Positions 44,640-56,761 of a DNA stretch of 64,000 nt are shown piece by piece. Numbering within the stretch: position 1 is the first letter of the stretch; every line of letters begins with the position of its first letter. Below the pieces are notes generated by a model, which had not been told where the DNA came from, searched no databases, and saw only the letters and a list, made by a program, of their open reading frames with translations. The DNA comes from Bromus sterilis. Lineage: Eukaryota; Streptophyta; Magnoliopsida; Poales; Poaceae. The stretch lies in NCBI GenBank assembly GCA_950022295.1, contig OX465597.1:185627016-185691015 (forward strand), given 5' to 3'. The translations under genes were made by a program, and so were the position numbers.

Positions 44640-45177
44640 ATCTCCCACTTTTTGGACTATTGTTGACAAAACAGGCATCGATAAAAAAATATTGATTTTT
44701 TTATGAAGTGATGAGAACAAATTCTAAGATGTGATATTCTAACTCCCCCTGGACGTAGCATCGAAGTTAAGTAGAGTTGATGTAGATGCTTAAGTAAATT
44801 TATTCGGTGGAGAGTGAAAACAAAATCTTAGCGAGTAGAATTGCAGTTCCAGATAGAATTCCAAATATGTGCAATACTCTCGAATAACCTGTGAACTTAT
44901 GAATGATAACCACCTGCAAGATATAGAATATGAAGCAATACTTGCAAGCAAAGGGGTTATTAAAATTACATTGTAGCAAATGGTTCACAGTGACGAAACT
45001 AAATTAAGTTACAACCCAATCGAAGCAAATGGAATGTTTGTTGTAACTCAAACACGGGAGGCAAAATACGAAACCAGAAACCCTTTCCCCGATCCAAATC
45101 TAGGTTCATCGATGCAATATTCTCCCCCTTTTTGTTAATGATTGGACAAAAGGTGGTGAAGTGTACCGAGAGAACAC
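44640..45177 (-). other. Polypurine tract and 3' untranslated region of element G
   Basis: On the minus strand, AAAAAGTGGGAGAT at about 44653-44640 abuts the LTR. The rest is AT-rich with no frame. A similar ACAAAAAGGGGGAGAA-type tract occurs at 45123-45138. Confidence 0.6.
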
Positions 45178-45942
45178 TTAAGCATCTACAGCACCCTTAG
45201 AACCCGGCGAAGAAAAATGACGTGAAGACGACTCACCCGAAGAAGATTGATCGCCAGAGGATTCTTTTTCAGATTCAGGCAATGGAAGAGCTTCAAAATT
45301 CTTTGAGGCGATTAGGTCAAGGTCACTGTCGTTGAGTCCGTCGTTGTCCTTGGATGTGATGGAGTCGTTGTCGGAGACGGTGTTCGGCCGGATGTGTTCG
45401 GGCTCATTGACGAAGAACACTTCATCAATCTTGTGCAGGGGAGGAAGTTTCTAATTCAGGCGATCAACAATATCATTTCTAGAAAATTTTCACTGCAGAT
45501 GAGAGTATTCCTTGAAGATGCGATCTTTGTGAAGACTCTTAACTGAGTTAAACTTCCGCAGTCCTTTCCATGAGTGGATCTTAAGAACACGAAGATATTG
45601 GTTGTTGTTCAGTGCAATTTTGCCAACTCTATTGATCTTATCTGCGAGGAACTGCATCTGGCGTTGATTTTCTTCAATATAGTTGTCGAGAATTTGTTGC
45701 GATCGAAGATTTACTTCAAAGTGATGGCAGTCTTTTTGGAATTGCTTCGACATATTGCGTTCATTAACTTCATGGCGAACGGGAGGAGTGAAAAGCTTCG
45801 GATGGTGACGTGCTACAAAGTCTTCGTCACAGCCATAATTCCAGAAAGCTTGAAGCCAGGGAGCATAAGTCTTCAGTGTGAATAGAACTTCTGCAGCATG
45901 GACTAGGTTGCGAAGGAAGCAATCTTCAAAATCAGATACCAA
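45178..45942 (-). pseudogene. 3' ORF of element G (SIRE-type downstream ORF), C-terminal remnant
   Basis: Starts VSDFEDCFLRNLVHAAE and continues with APWLQAFWNYG, HHPKLFTPPV, then a helical, charged region suggestive of a coiled coil. It is in a second frame after an in-frame stop near 45488, ending in an acidic Ser-rich tail at 45178. I associate it with the ORF found after pol in SIRE/Maximus-type elements; function is unsettled. Its N-terminal part is missing because of a deletion that joins it to the integrase end. Confidence 0.5.
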
Positions 45943-47424
45943 TCCATGCGATAGATATTTCCTTCGGGATCTACATTTCCTTCAGTATCTGCATTCTCTT
46001 CGTTCATGGGTTCTTCTTCATCCTGTCCATCATTAGCTTCAGTATGTTGATCTCTAGTTCCCCGGGCTAGGTGTGGGAACATTGGATCATCATCATCTTG
46101 GTTAGCTTGACAAGGATTTGCTTCGACAAGGAGAATTTCTCCAATAGCCATGGACCTGATCACTTCATCAAGTGGAGGTTCGTCTAGATCATGAGGAAAA
46201 TGCTCCTTTTGAGAGCCATTAGTTTCATCAGACCACACATTTATAGTTTCCATAACCTTCCTAAAGTGGGAGTTATACACTCTGTAAGTGTGAGAATTTG
46301 AACCATAACCTAGAAGAAAACCTTCATTTTCCTTAGGGGAAAATTTGGAGCTATGATGCATATCTTTAAGAAAGAAAGGAGCACTAAATACCCTAAGATA
46401 TGAAACATTAGGCTTGTTACCAGTGATAAGCTCATGTAAAGTTTTCTTCAAGAACTTGTGAAGGTAAACCTTGTTGATGATATGACAGGAAGTGTTAATT
46501 GCTCGGGCCCAAAACCTGATAGGAGTCTTGTATTCAGCAAGCATTGTTCTGGCCATTTCAACAAGAGTTATATTCTTTCTTTCAACTACACCATTTTGTT
46601 GAGGTGTATAAGCAGCTGAGAAACTCATGAGTAACACCATAATCATCAAGAAAATCTTCAATATGAGTATTTTTAATTCAGTTCCATTATCACTTCGGAT
46701 GTGCTTTAGAGATAATTCATATTCGATTTGAGCACTCTTAGCGAATGACTTGAAGATTTTAACAACATTTCTTTTGTCGTCTAGAAATAAAACCCAAGTA
46801 TAGAGAGAGAAATCATCAACAATAACTAGACCATACTTGTTGCCTCCCAGGCTGGCATAATTTTTGGGGACCAAAAAGATCCATGTGAAGCAATTCAAGA
46901 GGACAAGTAGTATTCATGATTGTCTTCGCTGAATGATGTTTCTTTGTAATCTTGCCAGCTTCACAGACACTGCAGAGATGATCCTTATCGAATTTTACTT
47001 TGCTAAGGCCAATAACATGCTTCTTCTTCACTAGAGTTTGAAGATTCCTCATCCCTGCATGACCAAGTCGTCTATGCCATAACCAACCAGAGGAAGCTTT
47101 TGCCATTAAGCAGGTGGATACAGCCGGGCCCGAAGAAAAATGGATAATGTATAAATCTCCTTTTCGGTAGCCCTCAAAGACAAATGTATATTCATCCTGT
47201 GAAAACACAACACAGCGCGAAGCAGAAAATAGAACAAGCGTACCCATATCACAAAGCTTTGAAACAAATTGAACAAGCATAACTTTGTCAATATGCTTAT
47301 CCTTTGATACGGCAACCTTACCCAAACCTAGAACTTTACTCTTATTGTTGTCTCCGATGGTAATGTACTTCTGAGAAGATTGAGATATTTTTTCTTCGGT
47401 GAAGAACTCCTTGTCTCCGGTCAT
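45903..47424 (-). pseudogene. Protease remnant, GAG-pre-integrase and integrase of element G
   Basis: Minus strand. HRRLGHAGMRNLQTL and CSVCEAGKITKKHH form the HHCC zinc finger. The catalytic core shows VIVDDFSLYTWV, IRSDNGTE and the Glu in PQQNGVVERKN. A one-base shift near 46855 separates the zinc finger frame from the core. Within the core, about 19 codons between RSDNGTE and FSAAYTPQQ are in the wrong frame, bounded by two compensating indels. After the core (VNVWSDETNGS-like region) the frame reads into the deletion join and stops at 45903. Confidence 0.8.
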
Positions 47425-48434
47425 ATGATTAGTGCAACCACAGTTCGTGACCCATACGGATCCACCGGAGACATAGCCCTGCTGAAGAATTAGTTCTTCT
47501 TAACCAACCACAAATGAGCAGGTGACTGAGAAGATGTGGAAGCACTTGTTGAAGCAACAGTATTAAAGCGCACAAGATTAAATTGACAAGGCGGACCATC
47601 AAGTACACCATAAATGTAATTCCTCTTCGAAGGGTTAGGGTATGAATGAGCATATGTAATCTTATCATTATTATCACGATGTCGATAACAATAACGACAA
47701 CTATGATAGTATTCCTTTTGAGGAACATTTGATTCTGGAAACAGTGAATCATTTCTCTCCTCTAGAGAGTGGTAATGTTTCGGTGGTACCGAAGACTTTC
47801 CCTGCATAGAATGGTTAGCAGGAAATTTCTCAACGTGTGACTTGCACACCCAGATTTGTCTCTTATAGAAACCATTCTTTGGAGGGGCACCAATGTATTC
47901 ATACGAAATCTTTCCTTCCTGGTTCTTCATAAGCTTGTAGTCATAATCAAGTGATTCATCAACAATTGCCTTCTCAATTTTGCAGTTGAAACCTGAAATA
48001 TTAGCAATATCTAAAGGCTTTTGCTTCGTTAAGACCCATAAAGTTTTTGGATACTGCTCAGGTTCCCAATAAGTGCCATCAGGGTTTAGCTTCCTTTCGA
48101 AACCAACACATTCCTTCCTAGGATTCCTGCGGAGGAGAGCCTTCTTTAGGATATCACAAAGGTACTGGTGTCCCTGAACACTTTTGAACAACCCTATTTC
48201 AAACAAATCTTTCAACCTGAGGAGTTCCTCGGTAACAACAGAGTTTTCCTCATCTGAGGCATTAGTATCATCAATAACAATAGGTGCTTTTCCTTTAGAC
48301 TCAGTTTTTCTTCGTGACAAACAAGTTAAGCATGGTGCAGAATTACGTTTTGCTTTAGAACCTTGTTGAGTCATGAGAGAGAGGTTAACATTTTCTAACT
48401 CTTCATGAGCCTCTTTCAGTTTCTCGAGAGCCAT
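47425..48434 (-). pseudogene. Gag C-terminal/linker region of element G
   Basis: Frame 48434-47490 with KLKEAHEELENVNLSLM (helical, coiled-coil-like), a Cys pair (CLTCLSRR) and a Trp-rich part (KRQIWVCKSHVEKFP), ending in Ser/Thr repeats. It follows in the same strand and style as the long linker in SIRE-type polyproteins. Stop at 47490. Confidence 0.6.
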
Positions 48435-48506
48435 TTTCCTCTGAAGAAATTCATAGGTGAGCTTCTCATAGTCTACTGATAGAAGATCATGCCGAGAGGA
48501 TAGTTC

Positions 48507-48902
48507 TTAAAAATTCTCCTTCAAAGCAGCATGCTCATTAGTTAAAGTTTGACCTTTCTCTATCTCATCGATCAACAGGGCTTCTGATTTCTCAATAGTT
48601 TTGCGTAGCGAATCTAATTCATCTTGTTGGATGGAAGCAATTTTAGCATAGCTTTTTTTTGAGTCACTGTCATAGGATGAGAAATCAGAAGTGTCATAGG
48701 TAACTTTGGATGAAGATACCTTTGCCTTGGCCATGAAGCAGTATGCAGGAGTTTCATCTTCACTGTTGTTGTTGGTGAAGAATGAGCTCGAAGCACTAGT
48801 CGAAGCGAATGCCAAACCAACAACACCATCAGACTCGGATCCAGACGTAGATCTTGAGCCTGGTTCTGCTTCAGACCCATAGGCTTCTTCTTCAGAGTTC
48901 AT
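48507..48902 (-). pseudogene. Gag linker segment of element G (acidic, Ser-rich)
   Basis: Open frame starting MNSEEEAYGSEAEPGS, with YCFMAKAKVSS and a helical end (DSLRKTIEKSEALLIDEI). A stop separates it from 48434. Confidence 0.55.
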
Positions 48903-49180
48903 TTCTTTACCCAGATAGGCCTTGGCACAGTGAGAATTGCTTCGCCGAGACGAGTGTGTCTTCGAAGAAGAACTCTTATGTTTCTTGTCATACTTCTTCT
49001 TCTTGTCATCATCAGAATCTTTCTTCTTCTGTCTTATGGAGCCGGATTCGTGTTCTTTGACTCATAGGTTTTGGTGGATCCATGGTACTTGCTTGAGGAA
49101 TCTCTGAGCGAATGATTTGATTTGTTTTTAGCTTCCTATAATGGGCAGTAAGCAATTTAGTGGCCTGGTTTCTTGCATTT

Positions 49181-50074
49181 TTAGCAGCAGTTGTCCTTTG
49201 ATGGAGAGCTTCGTGAGGACGAGCGGTGAGAGGAGTTGCTTGAGTGCCTTGATGAGTAATTCTTCTTCGGAGATGAGAAACCTTTCCTTTGAAAACGATT
49301 GAAGCGCTTAATAATCAGTGCCAAATCCTTCCCGATGCTTGTAGGATCATCAGCTTCAACACCAGAAGCAGAACTAGCTTCAGGAGAGGAGTGACGTGAA
49401 TCTTTTGTCTTGAGAGCATGTGATCTCCTTCGGGATCCATTCAGATCGCGTTTCTCTTCTTCTTCCATCTCAAAGGTAGTGAGTCTCTCAAGAATATCAG
49501 CAACAACAAGGTTTCTGAAGTCGGACATTTCTTTGATCATTAGCACAATGTGATAGAAGGAATCATCTAGAGAGCGAAGCAAAGTTCTAATCACTATGTG
49601 ACTAGTGATATCTTCAGCACCGAGGGAAATCAACTCATTTGAGAGAGCAGTCAGTCTGCTGTAGATGGAGGTAACCTTTTATCCCTCATGATTCTTGAAT
49701 CGATAGAATTTGCTTCGGAGTCTGTCAACTCTTGCATCCTTCTGGGTGGAAACACCTTCTCCAATCTTTTTAAGATAATCCCACACACCTTTGGCAGTAG
49801 AGATATTCTTCACATCATGATACTTTTCTCGAGTCAATTGATTTATGATGAATACCCAGACCTTAGAATCGAGAGCCATATTCTTAGTCTCATCAGAAGT
49901 GAGTGCATTCTTATCCTTGACCGGAACTGCCTTTTTAATAATTTCCCAGGCATATGAATTCAGAGCAACGATGTTTCGCTTCATCTTGTCCTTCCAGTAA
50001 GGATAATCCTTCCCATTGAAAACAGGAATAGGTTCGCCGGAGCGAACAACTGCAAAAGACAGACTAGGAAACAC
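49181..50074 (-). pseudogene. Gag of element G (UBN2/DUF4219-like)
   Basis: Minus strand. GEPIPVFNGKDYPYWKDKMK is the typical Copia gag entry, then GVWDYLKKIGEGVSTQKDAR. A stop near 49677 divides it; the second part reads RTLLRSLDDSFYHIVLMIKE and a Ser/Arg-rich tail. A Cys knuckle (CC*KCKKPGH) just after 49181 contains stops. Degenerate throughout. Confidence 0.75.
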
Positions 50075-50118
50075 TCCAGGAGGTTAATCCAAAACACTTA
50101 GAGTGTAGGGCGTGCCTA

Positions 50119-50133
50119 GCTCTGATACGAATT
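50119..50133 (-). other. Primer binding site of element G
   Basis: The minus strand reads ATTCGTATCAGAGC next to the LTR end, one or two mismatches from TTGGTATCAGAGC. Confidence 0.6.
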
Positions 50134-50676
50134 GAAAGACCAAGGATGTGATCAGAGGGGGAGGGGGTGAATGAGCACTTCAAATTTTCAGAGGAAGTTT
50201 CAAAGTGAAGCAGAATTGCAGCTAAGGAAGAGTACAGGAACAAGGAACTAGGAAAAAAAACTAACAACGAGTCTGAACACATCGAGTCAAATCACAGTGA
50301 AGCATAACTTGGAATAAAATGTAATACAGGAAGTCTGTGCTGGAAGTAAAATGAACTCTTGACTCGGCGATGTTTACTCTTCGCTCTCTGAACACGACAC
50401 TCTAACCGTCTAGGAGAATTGCAGTTCTCCAAGATTACAAGGCTAGCAAACATTCACTTAAGTCATAATGAATCTACTCAGATCAATAGGACTTTGGATT
50501 CGGTGTATTAGCTTTTGGGTTTTTCTTCGGTGGCATTCTTGGGATGCTCTCTTCTGTCTCTCTCAGGGAATAATCTCAGAGCAGCTGACCGCAAATGGAG
50601 GCGGGGGCGGCGTATTTATAGGTGGCGATCCCAAGGTGCGAAATGACTGATTTGACCTGAAGCGACATCTTGACGC
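50134..50676 (-). repeat. 5' LTR of element G, partial
   Basis: Matches 43365-44090 but lacks about 190 bp relative to it (join near 50381, GATGTTTACTCTTC). Interrupted at 50676 by element H. Confidence 0.8.
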
Positions 50677-52327
50677 TGATACGTCCAAAACATATCTATA
50701 ATTTCTGCTTGCTCCATGCTTGTTTTGTGTGATATTGCTATGATATTGATGCACTTCCATACACTTTTGATCATATTTGGAATAAGCTATTAACTCAGTG
50801 CACCCCAGTGCGAGTTCATGTTTTCTGCTGTTTTTCTATTTCAGTTTTCCCCCGTATTAAAAGTGCTCCAAAAATTCAGGAAAAATCCAATAAAAATCAG
50901 CACTTTGGAAGCTTCGGGAATCACCAATGAGGGGCCAGAGGGGACCCACATGGGCCCCAGGCGCCCTCCCGGCGCGCCCTAGGGTGGGGCCGCGCCAGGG
51001 GGGCGCCTGGACCCCTGGTGGCCCCCCTGGCTGCCCCCTTTCTCCCATATATTCTCCGTGACGCAAAACCCCCGAAGACAGAACCCTTTTTCGTGATCTC
51101 TCCTCTGTTCCGCCGTCGCGCTTCCAAGATCCGGAGCACCAGGAGACCTCTTCCCGGCACCCCGCCGGAGGGACGAACCACCTCCGGGATCTTCTCCACC
51201 AACATGGACGCTTCCCGGATGAACCGTGAGTAGTCCCCCTTGGACCATGGGTCCATGATCAGTAGCTATGTGATGTTCTCCTCCCCTCTTTGTTCTTAAT
51301 GGTTTAGACCTCTTGAGCTGCCCTACATGATCGAGGAACATATGTAATATTTCTGTTGTTGCTATGTTGAGTTTGCTGGGATCCGATGGATTATGATACT
51401 ATGTTCAGATTGTGTTTGAGTAATATATTTGATTCTCCTCTTTTATATTTATGTTCTTGAGTAATTCTTGCATGTTCTCCGTAGCTGTTTATTGCTTTGG
51501 CCAAGTAGTAGGTAGTGACTCCAAGAGGGATCGTTATGCATGATTGTCGGTTCATGCCCCCTGATGACTAGCTTGAGTGACAGAAACATGAGTCTAGGGG
51601 ATGTTCTGTTGCCACAAGGGAGAAAACAACGGTGCTTCTACTTGCGGGTGCTAGGATTGTTTACTTTACGCAAAGTTCTTTAATGAAGTTGTATGTTGCT
51701 TTGAGTTTACACTTTGGGTGGGATTCACAACTTAATACCAGCGAGTTGTTCTGGCTAGATATCTCAAGGTGGATGATTAGTAGGTAGATGCAGATGGATT
51801 TCGGTCTACTTGTCTTGGCATACCGCCCATGCTTTTGAGCCTCTCCCTTTCTTTATAGCATAGTTAGCATTGGTTTGCGCACATAATCCTATCAATTTCC
51901 CAGCTGTAATTTGTTTACCTCGCATGGCTATTTTGTCATCTTTTGGGAGAGACACATCACTAGTGAACATCATGAGATCCCGGTCCATATTTCCAATACT
52001 GTTTTCACCCACTATTTATTTTTTGCTTTATTTACTTTTCCGTTGCTATCACTATCATTATTATCCCGTAAGTTTTATCCTTTGTAAACAACAAGGACGA
52101 AGCGATTAACAACCTCTCTGAACTCGTTGGGAGCAAAGTTATATGTTGTGTGTGTGCAGGTCCACGTCAACTGCCTAATCTCTGGCTCCGTTGTCACCTT
52201 CCTGTCGTTGTCGGAGTCCTACCGGAGACAAACCTTGGTATCTTCACTGAGGGAAATTTGCTGCTGTCTACATCTCAACGTTCCACTTTGGGTATCCAAC
52301 GAGGGGCGAGCAACTCTCGCGACATCA
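50677..52327 (+). repeat. LTR1 of element H
   Basis: 1651 bp, TGATACGTCC to CGACATCA. TATA-like CATATATTC at 51046-51054 in front of a CpG-rich leader. Matches LTR2 apart from substitutions and one tandem duplication in LTR2. Confidence 0.85.
51046..51054 (+). promoter_or_regulatory. TATA-like box in element H LTR
   Basis: CATATATTC; the second copy is at 55237-55245. Confidence 0.5.
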
Positions 52328-52337
52328 AAGAAATTTC

Positions 52338-52355
52338 TGGCGCCATTGCCAGGGA
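52338..52355 (+). other. Primer binding site 1 of element H
   Basis: TGGCGCCATTGCCAGGGA, 10 bp after LTR1; two differences from the site of element A. Second copy at 56609-56626. Confidence 0.8.
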
Positions 52356-52490
52356 CTCCACTCTTCAAGATAGGGGAGTTGCACACTACCTTTTATCTTT
52401 GCTTTTTAGTCTTGTTAGTTTACCTTTCAGTTTTTGCTTTAGTGTCCTTTATCAAAAATCAAAAAAATAGTTATCTTGCTTGCTTCTGCT

Positions 52491-53894
52491 ATCGGTTCCT
52501 CCGAGAACACCAAGTTGTGTGACTTCACTAGTCATAACAACAGTGAATTTATCTGCACTCCTATTGCTCCACCTGCCACTTCAGCACCTTCTTATGAAAT
52601 TAAACCTGCTTGGCTGAACCTTGTAATGAAAAATCAATTCTCCGGTGCTGGAGATGCTGCTGCTTTGCACATAAATAATTTTGTTGAGCTCTGTGATATG
52701 CAAAAGTACAAAGAAGTAGATGGTGATATTGTTAAGCTTAAGCTTTTTCCTTTCTCCTTGAGAGGAGGATCTAAAATCTGGTTTCAATCCTTGCCTAGGA
52801 ATAGCATAGATTCTTGGGATAAGTGCAAGGATGCTTTTATTGGGAAGTACTACCCCCCAGCTAAGATTATCCAATTGAGGAGTAATATTATGAATTTTAA
52901 GAAATTGGATAATGAACACGTTGCCCAAGCTTGGGAACGCATGAAATCTCTTGTTAAGAATTTCCCTACGCATGGTTTGACTACTTGGATGGTTATCCAA
53001 AATTTTTATGCAGGCTTGAACTTTACCTAGCGGAACTTGCTAGATTCGGCTGCAGGAGGAAACTTTATGTCAACAACGCTTGGTGCTGCCACAAAACTAC
53101 TCGATGAGATGATGACCAACTATTCCCAATGGCACACCGAAAAAGCTCCAACAGGTACGAAGGTAAACTCTGTCGAGGAGATCTCCTCCCTAAATGAAAA
53201 CATTGACTTGATTTTGTCTGTACTTACCAAGCAATCTCCTATTGATCCTCATGATGTTCCTTTAAATTCTTTGATTTCTCAAGATCAAGTAGATGTGAAC
53301 TTTATCTCTAGAAACAACTTCAATAACAATGCTTATAGGAGTAATTTTGGTAGCAACCCTAGACCGTTCCCCTCCAACAACTATGGGAACAACAACACTT
53401 ATCCTAGCACCAAGAACTCCACTTCTGAATTAGAAATTATGCTTAAAGACTTCATCACTACCCAAAAAACCTTCAACAAGAGTGTAGAGGAAAAACTAGA
53501 AAAATTAGATAATCTCTCGTCGAAGGTAGACAATTTGGCCCATGAAGTAGAATTGCTTAAAATTAGAACATCTCCTCTTGAGGAGAGGAAGGTCACTCCT
53601 ATGAACGTTGTTCAAAAGAAAATTAATGAAAACATTAGGATGATGGATAAAATTAAAGAGAGATGGGTTAGAGAAACAGAGGAAGAAGATAAAATTAAGA
53701 GCCTTCCTACACACCATACCATTGCTACTATCCAAGTTGTTGAGGATATCCAAACTCTTAGCACCCAATGCACCCCTAGTCCCATAGGACCTATTAATGG
53801 TGATGCTATGACCTCAATCGTAGAAGAAGAAACTCCTATGACTATAGAAGCTACCAAACAAGTGAGCCTAAAGGACACCACTACCACTACTTGA
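52491..53894 (+). pseudogene. Gag of element H, copy 1
   Basis: The start codon is ATC at 52491, where copy 2 has ATG. Capsid core: LKLFPFSLRGGSKIWFQSLP and FIGKYYPPAKI. TAG at 53028-53030 (GLNFT*RNLLDSAAGG) is shared with copy 2. Downstream is Asn-rich (RNNFNNNAYRSNFGSN), then a helical region (LEKLDNLSSKVDNLAHEVELLK). Ends TGA at 53892, where a one-base shift leads to the protease frame. Confidence 0.8.
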
Positions 53895-54462
53895 TAGTAG
53901 TGACCTTGATTTTGATAATTGCACCCTTTCTGAAGTTATTTATTTCCTTCACAAGATGTCTAGAGACCCCCACACTAGCACACTTAATCTTGCCTTCACG
54001 GAGCATATTACTAATGCTCTCATTAAAGCTAGGGAGGAGAAGCTTAGGGTAGAAGCCTCCATACCTAGAAAGCTAGAAGATGGTTGGGATCCTATGATTA
54101 AAATTAAGTTGAATAACTTCTCTTGCTATGCTTTATGTGATGTTGGAGCTAGTACCTCCGTTATGCCCAAAAGAATGTATGATATATTTGAATTGAAACC
54201 TTTTGATCCTTGTTCTTTTGGTGTTCGTCTTGTTGATTATTCCGTAAAGAAACCTTTGGGGAAGATCGATGATGTTCTTATCATTGTCAATGACAATTAT
54301 GTTCCCGTTGATTTTACTATTATGGACATTGAATGTGAACCTTGTTGTCCAATTATTTTGGGACGTCCTTTTATTCGCACCGTGGGTGTTGTTATTGACA
54401 AGAAAGAAGGGATTATCAAATTCCAATTCCCTCTCAAGAAAGGGATGGAACAATTCCCTTGA
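53895..54462 (+). pseudogene. Aspartic protease domain of element H
   Basis: LCDVGASTSVMPKRMYD contains the D-x-G-A-S active site of retropepsins; IILGRPFIRTVG is the typical C-terminal flap-side motif (ILGRPF). It is followed by a stop at 54460, and no RT follows in the 400 bp before LTR2. Upstream acidic codons (DSSDLDFDN) link it to gag after the frameshift. Confidence 0.75.
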
Positions 54463-54869
54463 AAAAGATTAGGTTACCTTTTGAATCCGTCACACGGGCT
54501 AGTTATTTTCTTGAAAAGACTTGATCTATTACAGTAAGCCTAGCTAATGGCTTTAAAGAAGCGCTTTCGGGAGGCAGCCCGCAATGAATTTAGGTTTTCC
54601 TTTTTGTTTTTCTTCTGTTTTTAGTGGTCTTGATGATTGTTACTACTGTAGCAACATCATTGTATCTTTACTTTTCAAGCTTTGTGCCATTTATAGCCTC
54701 ATATGACAAGGAAAGTGAAAGTTGTGACATGCTGTCCAGAAAATTGATTTACATGCCTTGATTGCTTTACGTAAGAAGTTCCTATATGGTTGGTAGCATG
54801 TCACCACAGAAATTATGCTTGTTATCATTTACCTACTCGAGGACGAGCAGGAATTAAGCTTGGGGATGT
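54463..54869 (+). other. 3' untranslated region and polypurine tract of element H
   Basis: No coding frame. AAGCTTGGGGATGT immediately precedes LTR2. Confidence 0.75.
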
Positions 54870-56598
54870 TGATACGTCCAAAACGTATCTATAACTTATG
54901 CTTGCTCCATGCTTCTTTTGTGTGATATTGCTATGATATTGATGCACTTCCATACACTTTTGATCATATTTGGACTAACTTATTAACTCAGTGCACCCCA
55001 GTGCAGTTCCTATTTTCTGCTGTTTTTCTATTTCAATTTTCCCCCATATTAAAAGCGCTCCAAAGAATCGGGAAAAATCCAATAAAATTCAGCGCTTCGG
55101 AAGCTTCGGGAATCACCAAGGAGGGGCCAGAGGGGACCCACCAGGGCCCCAGGCGCCCTCCCGGTGCGCGCTAGGGTGGGGCTGCGCCAGGGGGACGCCT
55201 GGACCCGTGGTGGCCCCCCTGGCTTCCCCATTCGCCCATATATTCTTCGTGACGCGAAACCCCCGAAGAGAGAATCCTTTTCGCGATCTATCCTCTGTTC
55301 CGCCGTCGCCGCGCTTCCAAGATTGGGAGCACCAGGAGACCTCTTCCCGGCACCCTTCCGGAGGGAGGAACCACCTCCGGGAGCTTCTCCACCACCATGG
55401 ACGCTTCCCGAATGAACCGTGAGTAGTCCCCCTTGACCATGGGTCCATGATCAGTAGCTATGTGATGTTCTCCTCCCCTCTTTGTTCTTCATGGTTTAGA
55501 CCTCGTGAGCTTCCCTACATGATCGAGGCACATATGTAATCTTTCTGCTGTTGCTATGTTGAATTTGCTGGGATCCGATGGATTATGAGACTATGTTCAG
55601 ATTGTGTTTGAGTAATATATTTGATTCTCCTCTTTTATATATATGTTCTTGAGTAATTCTTTAATGTTCTCCGTTGTTGTTTATTGCTTTGGACAAGTAG
55701 TAGGTAGTGACTCCAAGAGGGAGCATTATGGATGATTGTGGGTTCATGCCCCCTGATGACTAGCTTGAGTGACAGAAACATGATTCTAGAGGATGTGTCG
55801 TAGCCACAACGGAGAAAACAACGGTGCTAGTACTTGCGGGTGCAAGGATTGTTTACTTTACGCAAAGTTCTTTAATGCAGTTGTATGTTGCTTTGAGTTT
55901 ACACTTTGGGTGGGATCACAACTTAATACTGGCGAGATGTTCTGGATAGATATCTCAAGGTGGATGATTAGTAGGTAGATGCAGATGGATTTCGGTCTAC
56001 TTGTCTTGGCGTACCGCCCATGCTTTTGACCCTCTGTCTTTCTTTATAGCATAGTTAGCATTGGTTTGTGCACATAATCCTGTCAATTGCCGAACTGTAA
56101 TTTGTTTACCTCGCATGGCTATTTTATCGTCTTTTGGGAGAGAGACATCACTAGTGAACATCATGAGATCCCGGTCCATATTTCCAATACTATTTACACC
56201 CACTATTTTTTCTGCTTTATTTACTTTTCCGTTTCTATCACTATCATTATTATCCTGTACGTTTTATCCTCTGTAAACAACAAGGCTGGAGGGATTGACA
56301 ACCTCTCTGAACTCGTTGGGATCAAAGTTATCTGTTGTGTGTGTGCAGGTCCACGTCAACCGCCTAATCTCTGGCGCCGTTGTCACCTTCCTGTCGCTGT
56401 CGGAGTCCTACCGGAGACAAACCTTGGTATCTTCACCGAGGGAAATTTGCTGCTATCTACATCTCAACCTTCCTGTAGTTGTCGGAGTCCTACCGGAGAC
56501 AAACCTTGGTATCTTCACTGAGGGAAATTTGCTGTTGTCTACATCTTAACCTTCCACTTTGGGTAACCAACGAGGGGCGAGAAACTCTCGCGACATCA
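54870..56598 (+). repeat. LTR2 of element H
   Basis: 1729 bp. Carries an 82-bp tandem duplication (56388-56469 and 56470-56551) that LTR1 has only once, which accounts for most of the length difference. Confidence 0.85.
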
Positions 56599-56761
56599 AA
56601 GAAATTTCTGGCGCCATTGCCAGGGACTCCACTCTTCAAGATATGGGAGTTGCACACTACCTTTTATCTTTGCTTTTTAGTCTTGTTAGTTTACCTTTCA
56701 TATTTTGCTTTAGTGTCCTTTATCAAAAATATAAAAAATAGTTATCTTGCTTGCTTCTGCT

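Larger units (their letters stand above)
43365..50676 (-). mobile_element. Element G: SIRE/Maximus-like Copia element without reverse transcriptase
   Basis: Minus strand. The 3' LTR is 43365-44639; the 5' LTR starts at 50134 and is cut at 50676 by element H, the rest lying outside the window. Order: primer site, gag, long linker, partial protease, integrase, then a 3' ORF and polypurine tract. RT and RNase H are absent. The order integrase before (missing) RT, the CCHC remnant and the UBN2/DUF4219-like gag place it in Copia, SIRE-type. Confidence 0.82.
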
